The notes: generated by a model not told the origin, from the sequence alone. DNA of 64,000 bases from Microbotryum silenes-acaulis (GCA_003665825.1 QPFY01000003.1:496001-560000), one strand, 5' to 3'; counted from the first letter of the stretch, positions 45,299 to 56,214 are shown. Numbers and translations: made by a program.

Positions 45299-45645
45299 GC
45301 GCTCTTATGCCTTATCTTGCAACCCCTCCTACGATCCTTCACGTCCTCACGTCACAGCTTTAGCACCACCCCTCTTCTTTGAGTTGTGGCTAGATTTTCT
45401 CTTTCCCTTCTTTCTTTCTGCCCCGCTGGTGTTGGTTACCTTTCTCTTCTTCCTCTTCTTCTTCGAATACGACGTATTTCTGTGCTCCTCTTTCGTAATG
45501 ACTCTCTCTCTACACGTCCTCTTTGCAAACACCAAGTCTCCTCATCTCGATCTCGTCATGCCAAGACTCGTCGTCGATGGGCTGCTCTGTTGACTGCTTG
45601 ATCTTCATTGCGCACAATCGTCCACAAGTATCCGTCTCCTGAAAC
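45299..45645. other. Convergent 3' flanks, DYRK / DIB1
   Basis: Two genes converge here with 347 bases between stop codons. It contains a T/C-rich stretch (about 45384-45460) that fits 3' untranslated sequence. No gene seen. Confidence 0.5.
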
Positions 45646-46669
45646 TTAGTATTTGTATCTTGTCGAGTAATCTGCGCAAAACCCATCGGGCAAACAAAAG
45701 ATTGATAAGCACTACGAGTTCAATCCAATTTCGATCCTTCAACGAACCTTTGGGCGAAACGACCAAACCCCTTCCTTTCGAAGCCCCACGATAAACAGTC
45801 TCGATGATATCGATCAACTGTACGTCGCACGAGCGAAACAAAGCACCAAAGCGTCAGTCTCTCATCCTCCAATGATAGCGGCGGCTTGTCTACTTTTGAT
45901 GACGTACTTCTTGCTTGTTCTCCATCGCCCAGTTGATCTTGTTGTTGTTACCCGTACCCAAATCGATCATGATGTGTTTATTCCGGAAGAAGAACCTGGG
46001 ATGGTGAGAGTGGGGTCAGCCAAGGGAAAGGGTTTCTCAACGTGAGGCAAACGATTGTATGGGGGCGGTCATGTTCTAGTCCAGGGTGTCCGTGGGAGAA
46101 AGAGCCTACATTGTTGTGCAAGGGTCGTATAATTCGTACATCTGCTCCGAACAAAAAAACACCCCCCCTCGGCACGAATCGTCAGCCTCAATCCTGCCTC
46201 CCGAGGTGGGGCCCCAATCCGGAATCGAAAGGCACAGCTTGCTTCGTTTCCGATGGAACGCACTTTGGTAAAATCGGGTACTTTGGTGATGTCGCATGTG
46301 TCTACGAGTGAGAAAATCGAAAATTGTTTGCCTGTGCTCCCTGTAACGTATGGCCATGTCTCCGTATCGGACGTACAGATGACGGCAAAGTTTTTGACCT
46401 TCTCCGATACGCCCAACAATGTCTCGTCCATGGTCATACATGCCGGGTCCTAGATCATCAATCGCCAAAACAAACTTCAGCAAGCTCTTCCATATCCCAT
46501 CATGGTCAATCCCGCGCCCGACCACCAACACCAGCACCTCTCGTCCAGCTCTCTCGCTGTAACTGACCCAATCATGCCCGAATCGGATGATCACGACGCG
46601 GTTTTCCTCGGCCATGATGGCTTGGTCGACGTGCCACCCTGATTCGAGTTTGGGCAGAAAATACGACAT
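45646..46669 (-). CDS. DIB1: Dib1/Dim1, U5 snRNP thioredoxin-like splicing factor
   Basis: Thioredoxin-fold protein of the U5 snRNP and tri-snRNP, needed before spliceosome activation. The spliced reading is close to the near-invariant family sequence: MSYFLPKLESGWHVDQAIMA, EENRVVIIRFGHDW, MTMDETLLGVSEKVKNFAVI, ITKVPDFTK, MYELYDPCTTM, FRNKHIMIDLGTGNNNKINW, LIDIIETVYRGASKGRGLVV, and the terminal exon DYSTRYKY with stop at 45646-45648. At least six small exons, so about 1 kb encodes only ~145 residues. It is convergent with the DYRK gene. Confidence 0.96.
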
Positions 46670-47284
46670 GATTCGGGGACAAGGAAGGGAACGACGCGGC
46701 GCCGGTCAGAAGTGGATGAGATAGCAAATGGAGGAGGTCGAGGTGGAGGTGGGAGAGCGAGTTCAGGGAAGGTAGACGTGTCGAGTATGGTTGTACGGGC
46801 GCAAGTTAGGCCTGAGTGGACGAAACCGGGTCTAGTTGAGGGGATATATGTTTGGGATGGAGTGAGCAGAGCGAGAGAAAGTCAGGGAACGTCGACGAGC
46901 GCGAATGTGCGCGCGCTGCGACGTGACTTGCGATTTGAATGTATCTGAATGAATTGGCCGCTCTCGTGACTTGGACAAGTAGGCTCGATGCTTGAATCTT
47001 GGCTCGGTGCAGTAATCTTCGGACTTGCTAACGGGACTTGTTCACTTATTTCGTCAATTCCTAAGGAGATTTAGCGGGATTTTCCGTCGAGAATGTTCAT
47101 TGCAAAACTACCCGGCTTGCGAGAAAATCGAGTACTTGAAAATCCAACCTTCGCCATCTATACATTCAAGACGTAGAGAGCGTGCTTGGAGATGGCAACA
47201 TTTGCCTAATCCATGTTGTTTTTGTTTGTGTGGAGCAAATAAATCGTCACCTAATCAGACCAGACAAGACCAGTATATGCGAAA
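46670..47284. other. Intergenic between DIB1 and BTB gene
   Basis: Upstream of DIB1 and downstream of the BTB gene, both on the minus strand. The DIB1-proximal part is G/A-rich on the plus strand (about 46720-46760). No gene seen. Confidence 0.5.
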
Positions 47285-48549
47285 TCACATGACCGCGACG
47301 TTGGCCATCAACTCAAGAAGCACATTCTGCTTCTCAAACGGTGAATCCGAGTCCTTGCCAATCGCCTTGCACAAGTCCGTAATGACCGATGACGTCTTAA
47401 TCTCGGACCAGTTGCGAACAACGTAGTCGATCAGTTTTTGTCGAACCTCTTCGTGAGCGTAGCACCACTCTCGGAGTAGCTCGAAGGCAGCCTGGGCAGG
47501 GGTCAGATGTTCCAGACAGAAGTTCAAGGCAAGGGCCGAGAGCTCCGGGAGTTGGAGGTAGTGAGAGAGCGAGTAGACGGAAGAAGCCTGAATGGCGTTT
47601 GAACTTGGCGCAGTGGCTTCGATGTCCGAGGGCTCCGAATCGCCGATCGAATCGTCGAACGAGATGAGCCCAGTACGAAGCCAGACGAACACCGCATGAT
47701 ACTCCTCGAGGCGTCCTTTGGTCACGTGGATCGTACGCGTTGGGACGCTGCATTGCTCGGGATCGACAGGCTTCATCACACTCTCCGAGAATCCCGCGGC
47801 AAAGAGATCGGCAAAGTAGGCCGATTGCGAAGCCAGGAACTCCGAGCTTTCCCACAGATCTCCCGCGGATCTGAACGCAAAGCGAACGTTGAAAGGATGG
47901 GCGGTCGAATGAAGCACTGCAAGGATCTCCACCTGAAGAGGTCAGATGGCAGACTAGGCTGAAACCGATGCAGAAAAGATTCACCCTGAGCACTCTGTTG
48001 ACTCTTGCTGCAAAGTCGCTTGAGTGTAGATTGATGCTCCTCCTGACACTCCTGTAGCGCGATGCTCTCCAAAGTCGCTCCTTTCTTGGCGAGCTGAGCC
48101 TCAATCCCCTTGCGATACGCCGAATCGGCCTCGTCTCCCTGCGAATTTACTCGAAAGACGACTACGCAGAAAGATTCGTCCTTTTTACCCAATTTTGCCC
48201 ACTGAGACAATCTCGGCACGTTCCAGTCCAGAAGCAAGTCGTATTGAACGCCCAAGACGAAACGGTGCGAATGGTAGCATTCGGTTCGATCGGCGGACCA
48301 AATTTCGCAGGTGGCGTTTCTGAGCTTGAAGTGCTTCAAGTTGTGGTCGTACGATCGGAGCTCGCTTGAGCTCAGATCTGCTCGGTGCAAAAGCTCCAGT
48401 CGAAAGTGGCCGGAATTATCGAAGCACAACGCCATGCGATCCGGGTCCAGAGGATAGAAAGGGGGCGTCTTCCACTGTTCTCCACTCCCCAGAGACGCCA
48501 GTTCACTGAGCTTCAAAGTCCAGGTATGGGTACCATGATAGACGAACAT
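47285..48549 (-). CDS. BTB/POZ-domain protein, possibly with MATH-like N-terminus
   Basis: The chosen start is MFVYHGTHTWTLKLSELASL (48549). It is the first ATG in a frame that stays open further upstream without a start, so an extra 5' exon is possible. Residues ~1-180 form a beta-rich segment (HFRLELLHRADLSSSE, CYHSHRFVLGVQYDLLLDWN, CVVVFRVNSQ) resembling MATH/TRAF-like domains. An intron near 47988-47933 follows. The C-terminal exon reads as a BTB fold: VRFAFRSAGDLWESSEFLAS, QSAYFADLFAAGF, then HAVFVWLRTGLISF and the helices SHYLQLPELSALALNFCLEH. BTB proteins often act as Cullin-3 substrate adaptors, and lineage-specific families are common in basidiomycetes. Function and partner are unknown. 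Confidence 0.65.
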
Positions 48550-49469
48550 GTCGATTCGAAACGCAGTGTCGAGAACAATGGACAGGCGAGAACAGAAGAG
48601 ACAGTCGCGTCCGGATGTTCCTGAAGGAGAGAGGCGGAACAAGGATGTTCGAGGCGGTTCGGGACAAGCCCTTGATCAGTACTGCGGCCCGGTGTAGGGC
48701 ATCAGCATTCGACAATCCTGTTCCAACAGGCAATTGAGCTGAGGGGCCGCCGTTTGGGCAAAATAAACAGGCGCTTGGGCAAAACAACCAGGCGTTTGGG
48801 CAAAAGAAAAGGGCTCGGGTCGCCAATAGGGCGCACCTGCGCTGCACTGTCAGTGCATATTCTACTGATGCGACACCATCAGCGGTCTCCAAGTAGGTTT
48901 TGTTGCATGTACTGCACTGACGACAAGAAGGAAAGTTACTTTGATCAGTATGCCCAGGCAGGGGTTGTTCGTTGGCGCGACGGGTGATACGAGTAGCTGA
49001 GCGCAGCTCCTTTCTTTCCAATGGCGTTCGGCGCAAACGGTCACTCTTGAAATCACCGCTGGGAGTCGGCGTTGTGAGATCTCGGGGTGCCTCCGAATAG
49101 GGGAGCCCAGGAACAAAGCTGCCGGTAGGCTTTCAGATAATTTTAGGTAGGTTAGTCGACTTTCTTCCTACCCGAGACCATCATCGGCTTTGTGCACCGT
49201 GACTTTTCGCGATGCTGTGGGAGATGAAGGACGACGAATGCCCAGGCTCGGCGGGTCATTGTTAGTGGCTTCTCACGGTGGAACCGAGAGACTGCCTTTG
49301 CGACTACCTGAATATTACCGCCTATCCATTACTACCTACACTATAGCATAGATACCATCCCGGATGCGACTGACACCACTAGTATGCATTCCCCGGCCCT
49401 TTCCGGTCCGACTCCGGTCCGGCTTCTCTAGGAAGACCTTACCATATCTCCTTTCGTCACTTCACCTAT
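48550..49469. other. Intergenic, contains a 3 x 21-bp tandem repeat
   Basis: Between the BTB gene start and the TRP channel end, both on the minus strand. A minus-strand open frame crosses the repeat, but it shows no other protein character. No gene supported. Confidence 0.5.
48751..48813. repeat. Three imperfect 21-bp tandem repeats
   Basis: Units start at 48751, 48772 and 48793, with consensus CGTTTGGGCAAAACAAACAGG (one letter varies per several positions). The common core is TTGGGCAAAA. The unit is 7 codons, and on the minus strand it reads FCPNAWL/FCPSACL/FCPNGG, though I do not claim that it is translated. Confidence 0.85.
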
Positions 49470-52400
49470 TCAGTCTTTGGAACTATAGTCCTGCTCGACC
49501 GCACCAGTCAAGCTCGTCAAAGGTGGTCGTTTCACCTCATCGCTCCGTTCTGAATTCTTGACTAATTCACCAACGAGGATCGCCAGCTGAGGGTTCGAGT
49601 CGGTCAAGGGAAGGAAGGGAAATCAGTCTTAAGTTCCAGTTTTCCCTGCACTATGTTGGCTATTTCTCAAGCAACTCACAGCAGCTTCGATCGCATCCAA
49701 GCGCTTCGTAATTTCCCCGTCCTCCTTCACCCCACCTCCATCACCGACAACGCTCTTCCCCGCGTCCCCTTTCTTCTCCTCGTCCTTCGTAGAACCAGAT
49801 TTCGTCCCTACGGTCTGACCCTGCGTGACGTCAAACATCCTCGCCAAAGGGGATTGCAAGCTCCCGATCCTCGAATTCCTCTTCGAGGGTCCGACTTGTC
49901 GTGACCGAGGGCTTTCCGAACGACGCGCCTGTCCGTTCGTGGGCTGTTTCGGAGTAGATGTGGGGGTCGTCTTACCGTCCCCAGTGGTCGTGGTCGTGGT
50001 CGTCGTGATCGTCGTCGCTCCCCTTCCTCTCCCTTCCCCTTCCCCATCCTCCCCATCCTCATCCCCTTTATCAATCGACTCAACCCTCAAAGCCAACGAC
50101 GTGACCTCTCTCTCAAAGATATTACCGACCCCATCAACAGTCGATTCCCATCCTACCCAAGACCCACTCAAAGGTAAAGCTTTCCAAACTCTCTTGGACG
50201 TCGAAGCGAAGGAAAAGAAGAAACCTCTTTGGTGGTGTCGGGCTCGGGTGACGATGGCGAGTGCTCTGTGAAGAATAGTAAATCAGAAGAAGAACAGGGG
50301 GTTGGGGAGATGAGATCAATAAATCCCAAGACAATCGAACCGAGTCCTTTCCGATCGCGCTCATGCGACGTACAGTAAAACAGGCAAATTCAACACCTTG
50401 GTCAACGCGACGTGACCCTTATGTAAATACCTCGGCGTCGCAATTTTCCTCAAAGGATATAGAATCACAAATGCGACGAGATTCAACGGTGCGACGTACG
50501 ACGTCAACGCGTCCGCTTTGACCCGTTCGATCGTACGTAGGGCCATTTGGTTCAAGAGTTCGGTTTCGGCGTTGCCTTGCACTGCGGCGAAGGTGTTGGA
50601 GAGGAGGGAGATGAGGATGGTCAAGAGGAGGGTTTGGGAAAGGACGGCGAAGGCGACGACGAGAGCGGGACCATAGTAAGGGTCGAATTGTTGGGCCGCT
50701 TCGAAGCCGAGGAAGGAGTTGCCTACGTCATTCGGAAAGGGGGGTATTACCTAGAGTCAGCTGAAGATCGTTCTACGTAGGCGGGCGTAGTCATCTTGGA
50801 AGAGGCAGGAACGCACCCAACCAAATTTTGAGCAACAACCACGAGATATGACCAACATCCCACTGCTGCGCTCCTCTCGCTTTGGCCAAGACGTAGAACG
50901 TCGCGACGAATCCACTCGCCGTAAAAGCGACGAGGATCATGAACTGCAAGAATTGTTGCACCATAGCCGACAAAGCCAAGAGGACGACATTGTCCCTCAA
51001 CAAAGAGATCGTCAACCTAGGGAAGAGGATGCATCCTCCCAAGGATAGAGTCGCGAAAGCGAACTCGGACCTCGCTTCATCGCCGATCCAAAGACCATGA
51101 AGACGCATGCCGAGGAAGAGGAAGAAGATGGCGCAAAAGACGGCGTCCATGACGTTGTAGGCGCCGAGGGAATAGGTCGTTAGGCCGTTTTCGGTCACGG
51201 AAGCGAATTCGTCGAGGGCGAATCCGAGGGCGAAGAAGATAAAGAGCGCTTCGACGGGTTTGATGTGTGTGTCCGAATGGGTGAGGAGCGTGACGAGGAA
51301 GAGAATCATGAGGCAGCCAAAAGAGAAGAATTCGAGGCGGTTGCGGATTTGAGGGACTCGGAGCAGCGCATGGTCGAGGAACCTGAAGGGCGGGGATGAG
51401 GGACCAGCTGAGTGTTGGCCTCTCGTCTGGAAGCTTTCACACCCGTACTCACGGCTGCGTGCGCCAGTCGTAGATGGTGACGACAGGTTTGGCCTTGTAG
51501 TCATCCTTGATGATGGACCTCGAAGCCGGTGGGGCGTAAAGTACCTCCCCCTTGTAAATGGCCCTCACGACCTGCTGCACCAACGGACTCCTCACGAACC
51601 GTTTGGCCTCTGAAAAGATGCCCAACTCGAGCGCGTTCTCCCTCTGCCTCTGACCCCACTCGTAGAGCCTCTTGAGTTCGTCTTCGTCGACGCCTTCGCT
51701 CTGTTCGAACATGCCTTGCGTTGCGCCTTGGTAAGGGTTGAAGGAGGCGGTGAGGACGTGCAAGAGATCGTACGAGGTCGGTTGGTTGCCATAGACGGAC
51801 AACATCTTGACGGCGAGCAATTCGCAGAGATCTGCGCGGGTCGTGTTGAGAGCCAAGAAGGCGAGATCGTCCGAGGCGACGGCGAGGAAGTGGACGCGGC
51901 AAACGAGGAGGGCGTAGATTAGGGGTGAGGGGGGTCGATCCCCTCGGGAGAGTTTGAGCGTCAGGGGTCGCACGAGGGAGAAGTTGATGGTCGGGCTTTT
52001 GAGTTGGTCGTAGCTGAGCACCGTGTCCTGTTTGGAAGATGGACCGAGTTGGGTTGAGGGAATACACTCGAGCTTTTGGAATGATAACTCACTATCACGT
52101 CTACAATCTCTGATGCGACCCGATGCACGAGCGGGAACACGGGCTCTTCGGCTGAGGGCAGTGCAGTCGCCGGGGTTCCAAGTGGGGGACGGTTCCGCAG
52201 CAGCGACGTTGTAAGCGGAGGGATGAGCTCAATGCCTTGCACCGGCTAAGGCTAATGCGCGATGAGTGGCTGCTCACCAATCTCTTGCAACGTCCTGGAA
52301 TTGCCCAACAACGGCATGTTCTCCTCATGCTGAATCGACGCGGCGGAACGCGGGTGAGGATGCGAGGAATCCTCTACCGAACTATCGACGAGACTGCTCG

Positions 52401-52506
52401 TCATGCCCGTAGTATGAGCAGTGGAGCCAGTTGATTCGGCGAAAGAGGTGGTCGAGGCTGCGTTTGCGGTGGAAAGTGCGTAGCCGGCGGATTTGATGGA
52501 CACCAT
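49470..52506 (-). CDS. YVC1: TRP-type cation channel (Yvc1/TRPY-like)
   Basis: Yeast Yvc1 is the vacuolar Ca2+-release channel. The start is at 52506 (MVSIKSAGYALS...). N-terminal cytosolic segments include VLSYDQLKSPTINFSLVRPL and LCELLAVKMLSVYGNQPTSY. The membrane part has several spans: FGCLMILFLVTLLTH, VEALFIFFALGFALDEFASV, YNVMDAVFCAIFFLFLGMRL, LLALSAMVQQFLQFMILVAF. The pore-end region reads FEAAQQFDPYYGP, then LLLTILISLLSNTFAAVQ, which recalls the conserved TRP/Yvc1 segment. The cytosolic tail has a Thr run ([12 protein letters not shown]), a basic Ser-rich stretch and a coiled segment (GEITKRLDAIEAA) that continues in phase into a last exon, LAILVGELVKNSERSDEVKR, ending DYSSKD. Six or more exons. 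Confidence 0.88.
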
Positions 52507-52893
52507 AGTATGGGATTCGAGCGCGGGGTTAGAGAGCAGCCGGGTCCACGTGACGCGACGTATGCCAAACGGGCTGCGAAGTGGGTGCGGTGATGGGGCG
52601 GAGGTGGAGCAACCTACCCGTCCGACCTGCTTGACGTCGGGAGGGGGACCGGAAAAGGACAACAAGTGTTGACCGTAGTAACGAGCGATAATGAGCTGAA
52701 ACACGGACTGCGGAGGCCTGCGGAGGCGCACGTGGATCGATTCCAGCCAGTTCCAGCCGCGAGACTCGTCATTTACTCATCGCTCTCGCGCGCCGAAGCG
52801 ACGACTTGGCAAGTTCCCGTCACGGCGATCTCCTGGTTCCTCCTAGTTCCTCCTGGTTCCTCCTCGTTCTTTCATTCCATCGTCTCCTCAGCC
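52507..52893. promoter_or_regulatory. Divergent promoter, TRP channel / ankyrin gene
   Basis: 387 bases separate two divergent start codons, so both promoters lie here. A CCTGGTTCCTCCTAGTTCCTCC-like triple pentamer repeat (TTCCTCC, near 52840-52865) sits just upstream of the ankyrin gene. Confidence 0.45.
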
Positions 52894-53820
52894 ATGTCAT
52901 TGAGCAACATCTGGACCGCCGCTTCGGAAGGCAACCTTGATCGAGTCAAGCATCTTATCGAGAACGAAGGTGCGCACTCTTTCCCACCTCTGACCCTGTG
53001 CCCTCCCAATCCGCTCACGAACCCCCCACACTCTTGCGCCACGCACTCATATCATCCAGGCCTGTCCCCCAACGCCTTTGACGACAACTCGTACTCGCCC
53101 CTCCACGCCTCAGCCTCGTGGTCCCACCCCGAGATCCTGCGCTACCTCGTCCAAAAAGGCGGCGACATCAACCTCGCCGATGAGGATGGGGAAACGTGCC
53201 TCTTCGTCGTCGAGAACGTCGAGATGGCGAGGATCATCGTACAAGAGCTGGGAGGCGATTTGAATAAGAGGAACAATGAGGGGTTGACTGTGCGTGGTCG
53301 ACACATCCAGCAGACTTTTTTGCAGAGTATGCCGACTGACCTGGAGGAATTTCCTTTTTCATTTTCACAGGCTGCCAAACATCTGGAAGAGGACTACCCC
53401 CACATCTCACTCTACCTCCGATCCCTCGCCGACCCTTCGATAGCATACCCACCCACGACCGCAACAACAACCACAACAACAAATCCAAACGGCGAGGACG
53501 TACCCATGTCTACTAGCACCGAGGGAGGACAGCCCGATCTGGATGCGCCGACGGACGCTCTGCTCCTTCGCGTAAGAGACATCATGCAAGCTTCCGAACG
53601 AGGCGAATTGACTTCTCAAGAAACCGAAGATACATTACGGGGAGTGGTCGAAGAAATTGTGGCGGGACAGCTCCAGGTTGGGAGGGTGTTGGGGCAAAGT
53701 GGGGTAGGCGCGACGCAAGATTTGACGGGGTCGGTGAGGTCTAGGTTGCAGGTTGATGCGAATGGGGAAGAGGTGGAGCACGAGATAAAGAGGACAAGAG
53801 CTGAACCTGAGGGGAGATAG
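52894..53820 (+). CDS. Ankyrin-repeat protein
   Basis: Start ATG at 52894 (MSLSNIWTAASEGNLDRVKH); the first exon ends LIENE. After an intron the ankyrin repeats are clear: LSPNAFDDNSYSPLHASASW, SHPEILRYLVQKGGDINLAD, EDGETCLFVVENVEMARIIV. A second intron precedes AAKHLEEDYPHISLYLRSLA. The C-terminal ~130 residues are polar with a Thr run (TTATTTTTT) and a helical acidic part (RVRDIMQASERGELTSQETE). It resembles the small two-to-three-repeat ankyrin proteins of fungi such as budding yeast YCR051W. These are probably protein-interaction adaptors; the partner is unknown. Confidence 0.85.
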   Translation: MSLSNIWTAASEGNLDRVKHLIENEGAHSFPPLTLCPPNPLTNPPHSCATHSYHPGLSPNAFDDNSYSPLHASASWSHPEILRYLVQKGGDINLADEDGETCLFVVENVEMARIIVQELGGDLNKRNNEGLTVRGRHIQQTFLQSMPTDLEEFPFSFSQAAKHLEEDYPHISLYLRSLADPSIAYPPTTATTTTTTNPNGEDVPMSTSTEGGQPDLDAPTDALLLRVRDIMQASERGELTSQETEDTLRGVVEEIVAGQLQVGRVLGQSGVGATQDLTGSVRSRLQVDANGEEVEHEIKRTRAEPEGR

Positions 53821-54189
53821 ATAAGTGGGGCTTGGATGCAACGTAGGTTGTAGACCAGGCGACATATTCAGGAGGTGGGCGAGACGACGAGAGACAAGGT
53901 CCGAGCGCACTCCGAGAGTTTTCTTGATCGCCGACTTCACAAAGTCTGCGGATGCAGCATGCTGACTCGAACAAAAGACAAGGAGTTTGGGCAGCGGATG
54001 GGAATTAAATCAAGTTGAGCGTCTTCGTTATCTCTTTTCGCGACTCGTTCGCACGGGGTCCGAGTCTCCACCGCAGGTCACGCGCACGCCAAGCTCGCCC
54101 TCCTCCACTCCAACTCGATCTCGTCCTCGTCCTCGTCCTCATCAGCATCCTTTTCCACCGACCCATACCCCATCCGACAACGTTCCAAA
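53821..54189. other. Intergenic between ankyrin and RING-LysM genes
   Basis: 3' flank of the ankyrin gene and promoter/leader of the RING-LysM gene. The leader contains repeated TCCTCG triplet-like sequence (about 54121-54142). No gene seen. Confidence 0.5.
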
Positions 54190-55434
54190 ATGTTGCTCTG
54201 CGTCGCCTGTTCCGCGACGCTCGACTCATCGACTTACAGCGTCCCTTCCGATTCTGAGAAGGTCTTGCCTCCACATCCTTTCGTCGAGTGCGGGCATGCG
54301 GTGTGTGGTGCTTGTGTGGCGCAGAGACGCTCGTTGGCGAGCGTGAGTGCGAGTACTGAGACATTTGCGTGGCGTCAGAAGGGACTGCATGAGCTGAAAG
54401 ATTGGTTTGATTTGGATGACAGGCTTGCATCATGTGCAGAACCACACATGACATATTGACCGGCTCCTCCTCCGGGTCCCGATCCGCACGGCATCGTCGA
54501 CCGGGAGCCGACTCAATCGAACCCAAGTCGTCGTCAACATCACCCAAGGCGACAGCTGATGATCGAGCACCACCTTCTTACAATGAGAAAGGCCACCTTC
54601 TTACAATGAGAAATGGCTTCACCCTTGGTGAGATTTCCCATGGTGAAGATGCCACATCCGAACGAGACGCGGCGCCCCCACCGATCGATGACGACGATTC
54701 GCACTCTCCCCCCACTTATCACCAAGTGGCGGCACCACCTGGCTTCGAGGGCGGTGTGATCACCAATTCGGATGGGAATCAGACCAACGAAAAGGGGACG
54801 CACGGCGAACAATGCACTCTGCACTATCTCAAGCCGAACGACACGTTGCTGGGTTTAGCATTGCATTACAAAGTCGACGTGAGCCATCGACCCCGACTTT
54901 GCCTTCCGCGTCTCTTGACTGATTTCTCTTACCTCGACGACCCCTTGCCAGCCCCCAACCCTAGCCAAGATGAACAAGCTTCCCATCTCGACCTTGTCCA
55001 CCACACCTCAACTCTTACACACCCTCCCCTTCCTACTCCTACCTCCCTCTGTCACCTCTTCCTCTTCCTCCAAGCCGATCCTCCCCGCGGCCGAAGAACG
55101 ACGTCGTCTCATCATCCGTCGGTTCCAAATGCATACGCGGTGTTCCGACTGGGCCCTAGCCAAAGCTTACGTTGATCAAGTGTACCAAGCGCGCGCTCGA
55201 GAGCTGGAGATGATCGTTCCCGATAGGAGGACGGGAGGGGACATTGAGGAAACGGTTCGGGGTGGGGAATTGGAAGAAGCGCTCGAAGCATGGAAGAAGG
55301 ATGAGGAATGGGAGAAGAGTCAAGTTGAAGTTTCAAAGAAGGGGAAGGGGAAGGCAGGGGTTACGGTCGGGAGTAGGATGAAGAGTACGGGGCAGGTCGA
55401 GGCTAAGGTCAAGGGGTGGAGTTCGCCGAGGTGA
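54190..55434 (+). CDS. RING-like zinc finger plus LysM protein with two PPxY motifs
   Basis: Three exons (54190-54342, 54423-54878, 54952-55434) join in phase to 363 residues. Cysteines and one His at positions 4, 7, 34, 36(H), 39, 42, 53 and 56 give C-x2-C-x26-C-x-H-x2-C-x2-C-x10-C-x2-C, the C3HC4 RING pattern; the last pair comes from exon 2 (ACIMC). A polar linker follows with APPSY and SPPTY (PPxY, ligands for WW domains as in Rsp5/NEDD4 ligases). A LysM-like domain spans exons 2 and 3: TLHYLKPNDTLLGLALHYKV, DPPTLAKMNKLPIS, LLHTLPFLLLPPS. There is no signal peptide, so the protein is likely intracellular, like the LYSMD proteins. The tail is charged (LEEALEAWKKDEEWEKSQVE). Its function is unknown, and a ubiquitin-linked role is only inference. 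Confidence 0.75.
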
Positions 55435-56001
55435 GAGCCGAAAAGGCGAATAGTTTGTGTGCTTGGATAGAGCTTTCGTTCTTTGTAGCCACCTTTTTGT
55501 TGTTTTGTTCTGCAACCTACATTACAGTCTTGTCCTGTGATAGGACTTGGGATCAAGTTATGAGACGTTCATGTTCAAAGCGATGCCGAACTGGACTTGT
55601 TCGTCGAGAAGATCGATCCGAGGAGTTCTTCCTTGACGTCTTTCATATGGCCGACGTGCGTGTCTTGGAATGCGAAAATAGGAACCCCGCTGATTACAAA
55701 GAACGAAGAAGTGGTCGTACACGTGTATCCTCGAGAGGGGTCCTTTGCCCTCGTCGTTCGAGCCTTCGCCGCTCCCCAACTGCTGCCACCACTCCCTTGC
55801 CCAGCTCCATCCGCATTGAAGTGTATGTTCGAGCTCTGTCCACAGCCCCCAAAACAATCGCATTAGCCTCAATCCCCACCTCGCTCACCCGACCCCACTC
55901 CCTTCCCATCAGTCCAAGCCAGACCCAAGTGCCACGTACCTTCCCCCATTCCTCCCACCTCCAAACCTTCTCCCCAATCCCTCCCCAGTCAGTGCCATTC
56001 C
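55435..56001. other. No supported gene; two weak competing readings
   Basis: Between convergent RING-LysM and OST4. A minus-strand frame reads FFVISGVPIFAFQDTHVGHM and on to KEELLGSIFSTNK (stop near 55575), while an overlapping plus-strand frame reads LITKNEEVVVHVYPREGSFA. Either could be a small exon, but I could not attach start or splice sites or a family, so neither is called. Confidence 0.4.
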
Positions 56002-56214
56002 TTACTTGCGTTCCCTCTCATTCTCCCTCTTGGCATTCACTTCAACGAATTGGAAAACCACGAGCAACAACACGGCGACGATACCGAGCGTGTTGGCTAG
56101 GGAAGTGAGGAACGTGTCCGAGATCGGGGACCTGCGTTTGGATTGTAGGGAATCGAGCGGTCCAAAATTAGTTGGGGCATGGGAAGGAGAGTTCGAGTTG
56201 GAGAGTGCTTACAT
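56002..56214 (-). CDS. OST4: Ost4, mini-subunit of oligosaccharyltransferase
   Basis: A 43-residue protein: M, then SPISDTFLTSLANTLGIVAV and LLLVVFQFVEVNAKRENERE, ending RK with stop at 56002-56004. One membrane helix. Its pattern (ISD-x2-L-x-SLA-x-T-x-GIV) matches yeast Ost4, which stabilises Stt3 with Ost3/Ost6 in the ER membrane. No ATG precedes it in the exon at 56131-56002. The only in-phase Met arises by joining A and T (56214-56213) to G at 56131, across an 81-nt intron with donor GTAAGC, a CTAAT branch-like motif and CGCAG acceptor. So the start codon appears to be split by the intron. The gene lies too short for routine ORF calling. Confidence 0.78.

Noticed and set aside
55416..56108. 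230-codon plus-strand frame running through the OST4 exon
   Set aside because: It overlaps the RING-LysM stop region and is antisense to the recognisable Ost4 sequence. Its Arg/Ser/Pro-rich composition shows no domain.
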